Below, one piece after another: positions 63,461-64,000 of a stretch of DNA of 64,000 nucleotides. The notes beneath the pieces were generated by a model. The model searched no databases, was not told where the DNA came from, and saw only the letters and a program-made list of their open reading frames with translations. Made by a program: the position numbers and the translations under genes. The stretch lies in assembly GCF_030867095.1 (NCBI RefSeq), contig NC_081824.1:136739433-136803432 (forward strand), written 5' to 3'. Source of the DNA: Alligator mississippiensis. Taxonomy: Eukaryota; Chordata; Crocodylia; Alligatoridae. Numbering within the stretch: position 1 is the first letter of the stretch; each line of letters begins with the position of its first letter.

Positions 63461-64000
63461 ACAAAGCCCTGAGCAATAATACTTCTCCTTGCTAAAAAAA
63501 TAATCCAGAGGTTATTTGTAGATGCCACTAAATCCCCTGCTGGACAATTTTCACTTTCCCAGTTTAAGAAGGTGAATCAACCTGCACTGTTCAAGGCAAT
63601 GGAGTTTGGTAGTGTTATGCTTTGATCTCATTTTTTCTTCAGAGGAAGTTTGTTGAGGCTAATTCTAACAATCTGTCCAAAATACAAGGATAAGTATCTT
63701 CTGTTATTCCCAGACATGGGACCTGATCTTACAAAGCATGAAATCGACAGGAATTGAAGATATTCACCATCTTGTATGATTTTATCTTTGTAGATATTTG
63801 AAATTCTGCATTATACTTAGTAATCTTCCAAGCCTGTAGAAAGAGTGCCCTCTTTTGGCCTGATAATGTAATGCAAATTAGATGCTTGCTTGCTATATAA
63901 CACTGTGAATTGATTAGCAAGTACTGCATCTTTTACCATATTGCAGACTTTAAAAAGTTATACTCTTATGCCAATACTTCTATTAATGTTTTTAGCACTG
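63461..64000. other. SYTL3 intron, no feature seen
   Basis: AT-rich sequence without a recognised exon or repeat. The next SYTL3 exon (linker region) must lie further right. Confidence 0.5.

Overview
This is vertebrate nuclear DNA: AT-rich, intron-dominated, with short exons in good GT-AG (and one AT-AC) contexts, a CpG-island promoter and many LINE and DNA-transposon relics. Three orthologues are recognised from translated exons. They lie in the order and orientation I know from human 6q25: TMEM181 (+, last eight coding exons and 3'UTR), DYNLT1 (-, complete, tail-to-tail with TMEM181) and SYTL3 (+, first three coding exons, running off the right edge). Dominant CR1 LINEs, many foldback or 8-bp-TSD hAT elements, MIR-like SINEs and the absence of mammalian L1/Alu suggest a non-avian sauropsid. 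A crocodilian is my best guess and a turtle the alternative; this is inference.

Layout. 1-3449: TMEM181 intron with a 120-bp-period repeat and small MITE-like copies. 3450-16049: TMEM181 coding exons, including a U12-type AT-AC intron (6117-8066). The long intron 8157-14824 holds a foldback hAT (9266-10213), an antisense CR1 split by a second LINE (10322-12600) and a GC-rich repeat (12885-13990). 16050 to about 20480: probable 3'UTR. 20500-26600: intergenic repeats, including a second foldback hAT (22474-23249) with a perfect TSD. 26637-30399: DYNLT1, with its CpG-island promoter at about 30180-30790. 30800-46400: intergenic or SYTL3 5' region with a probable LTR, hAT MITEs, a foldback mosaic and a SINE; no coding exon seen. 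46442-55160: SYTL3 exons for the Rab27-binding Slp homology domain. The intron 48601-55095 holds a pogo/Tigger-like element (48710-49468) and a 1.2-kb inverted-terminal-repeat element (51919-53100). 55161-64000: SYTL3 intron with a nested pile of LINEs, a SINE-like repeat and a solo LTR.

The genes do not form a functional pathway. TMEM181 is a multipass membrane protein, DYNLT1 a dynein light chain and SYTL3 a Rab27 effector; they share only conserved synteny. I found no CRISPR array, tRNA, rRNA or convincing new gene system. The most unusual signals are (i) GC-rich internal sequence that appears shared between transposons of different superfamilies, (ii) the AT-AC intron, and (iii) the multi-level nested insertion at 56029-63460.
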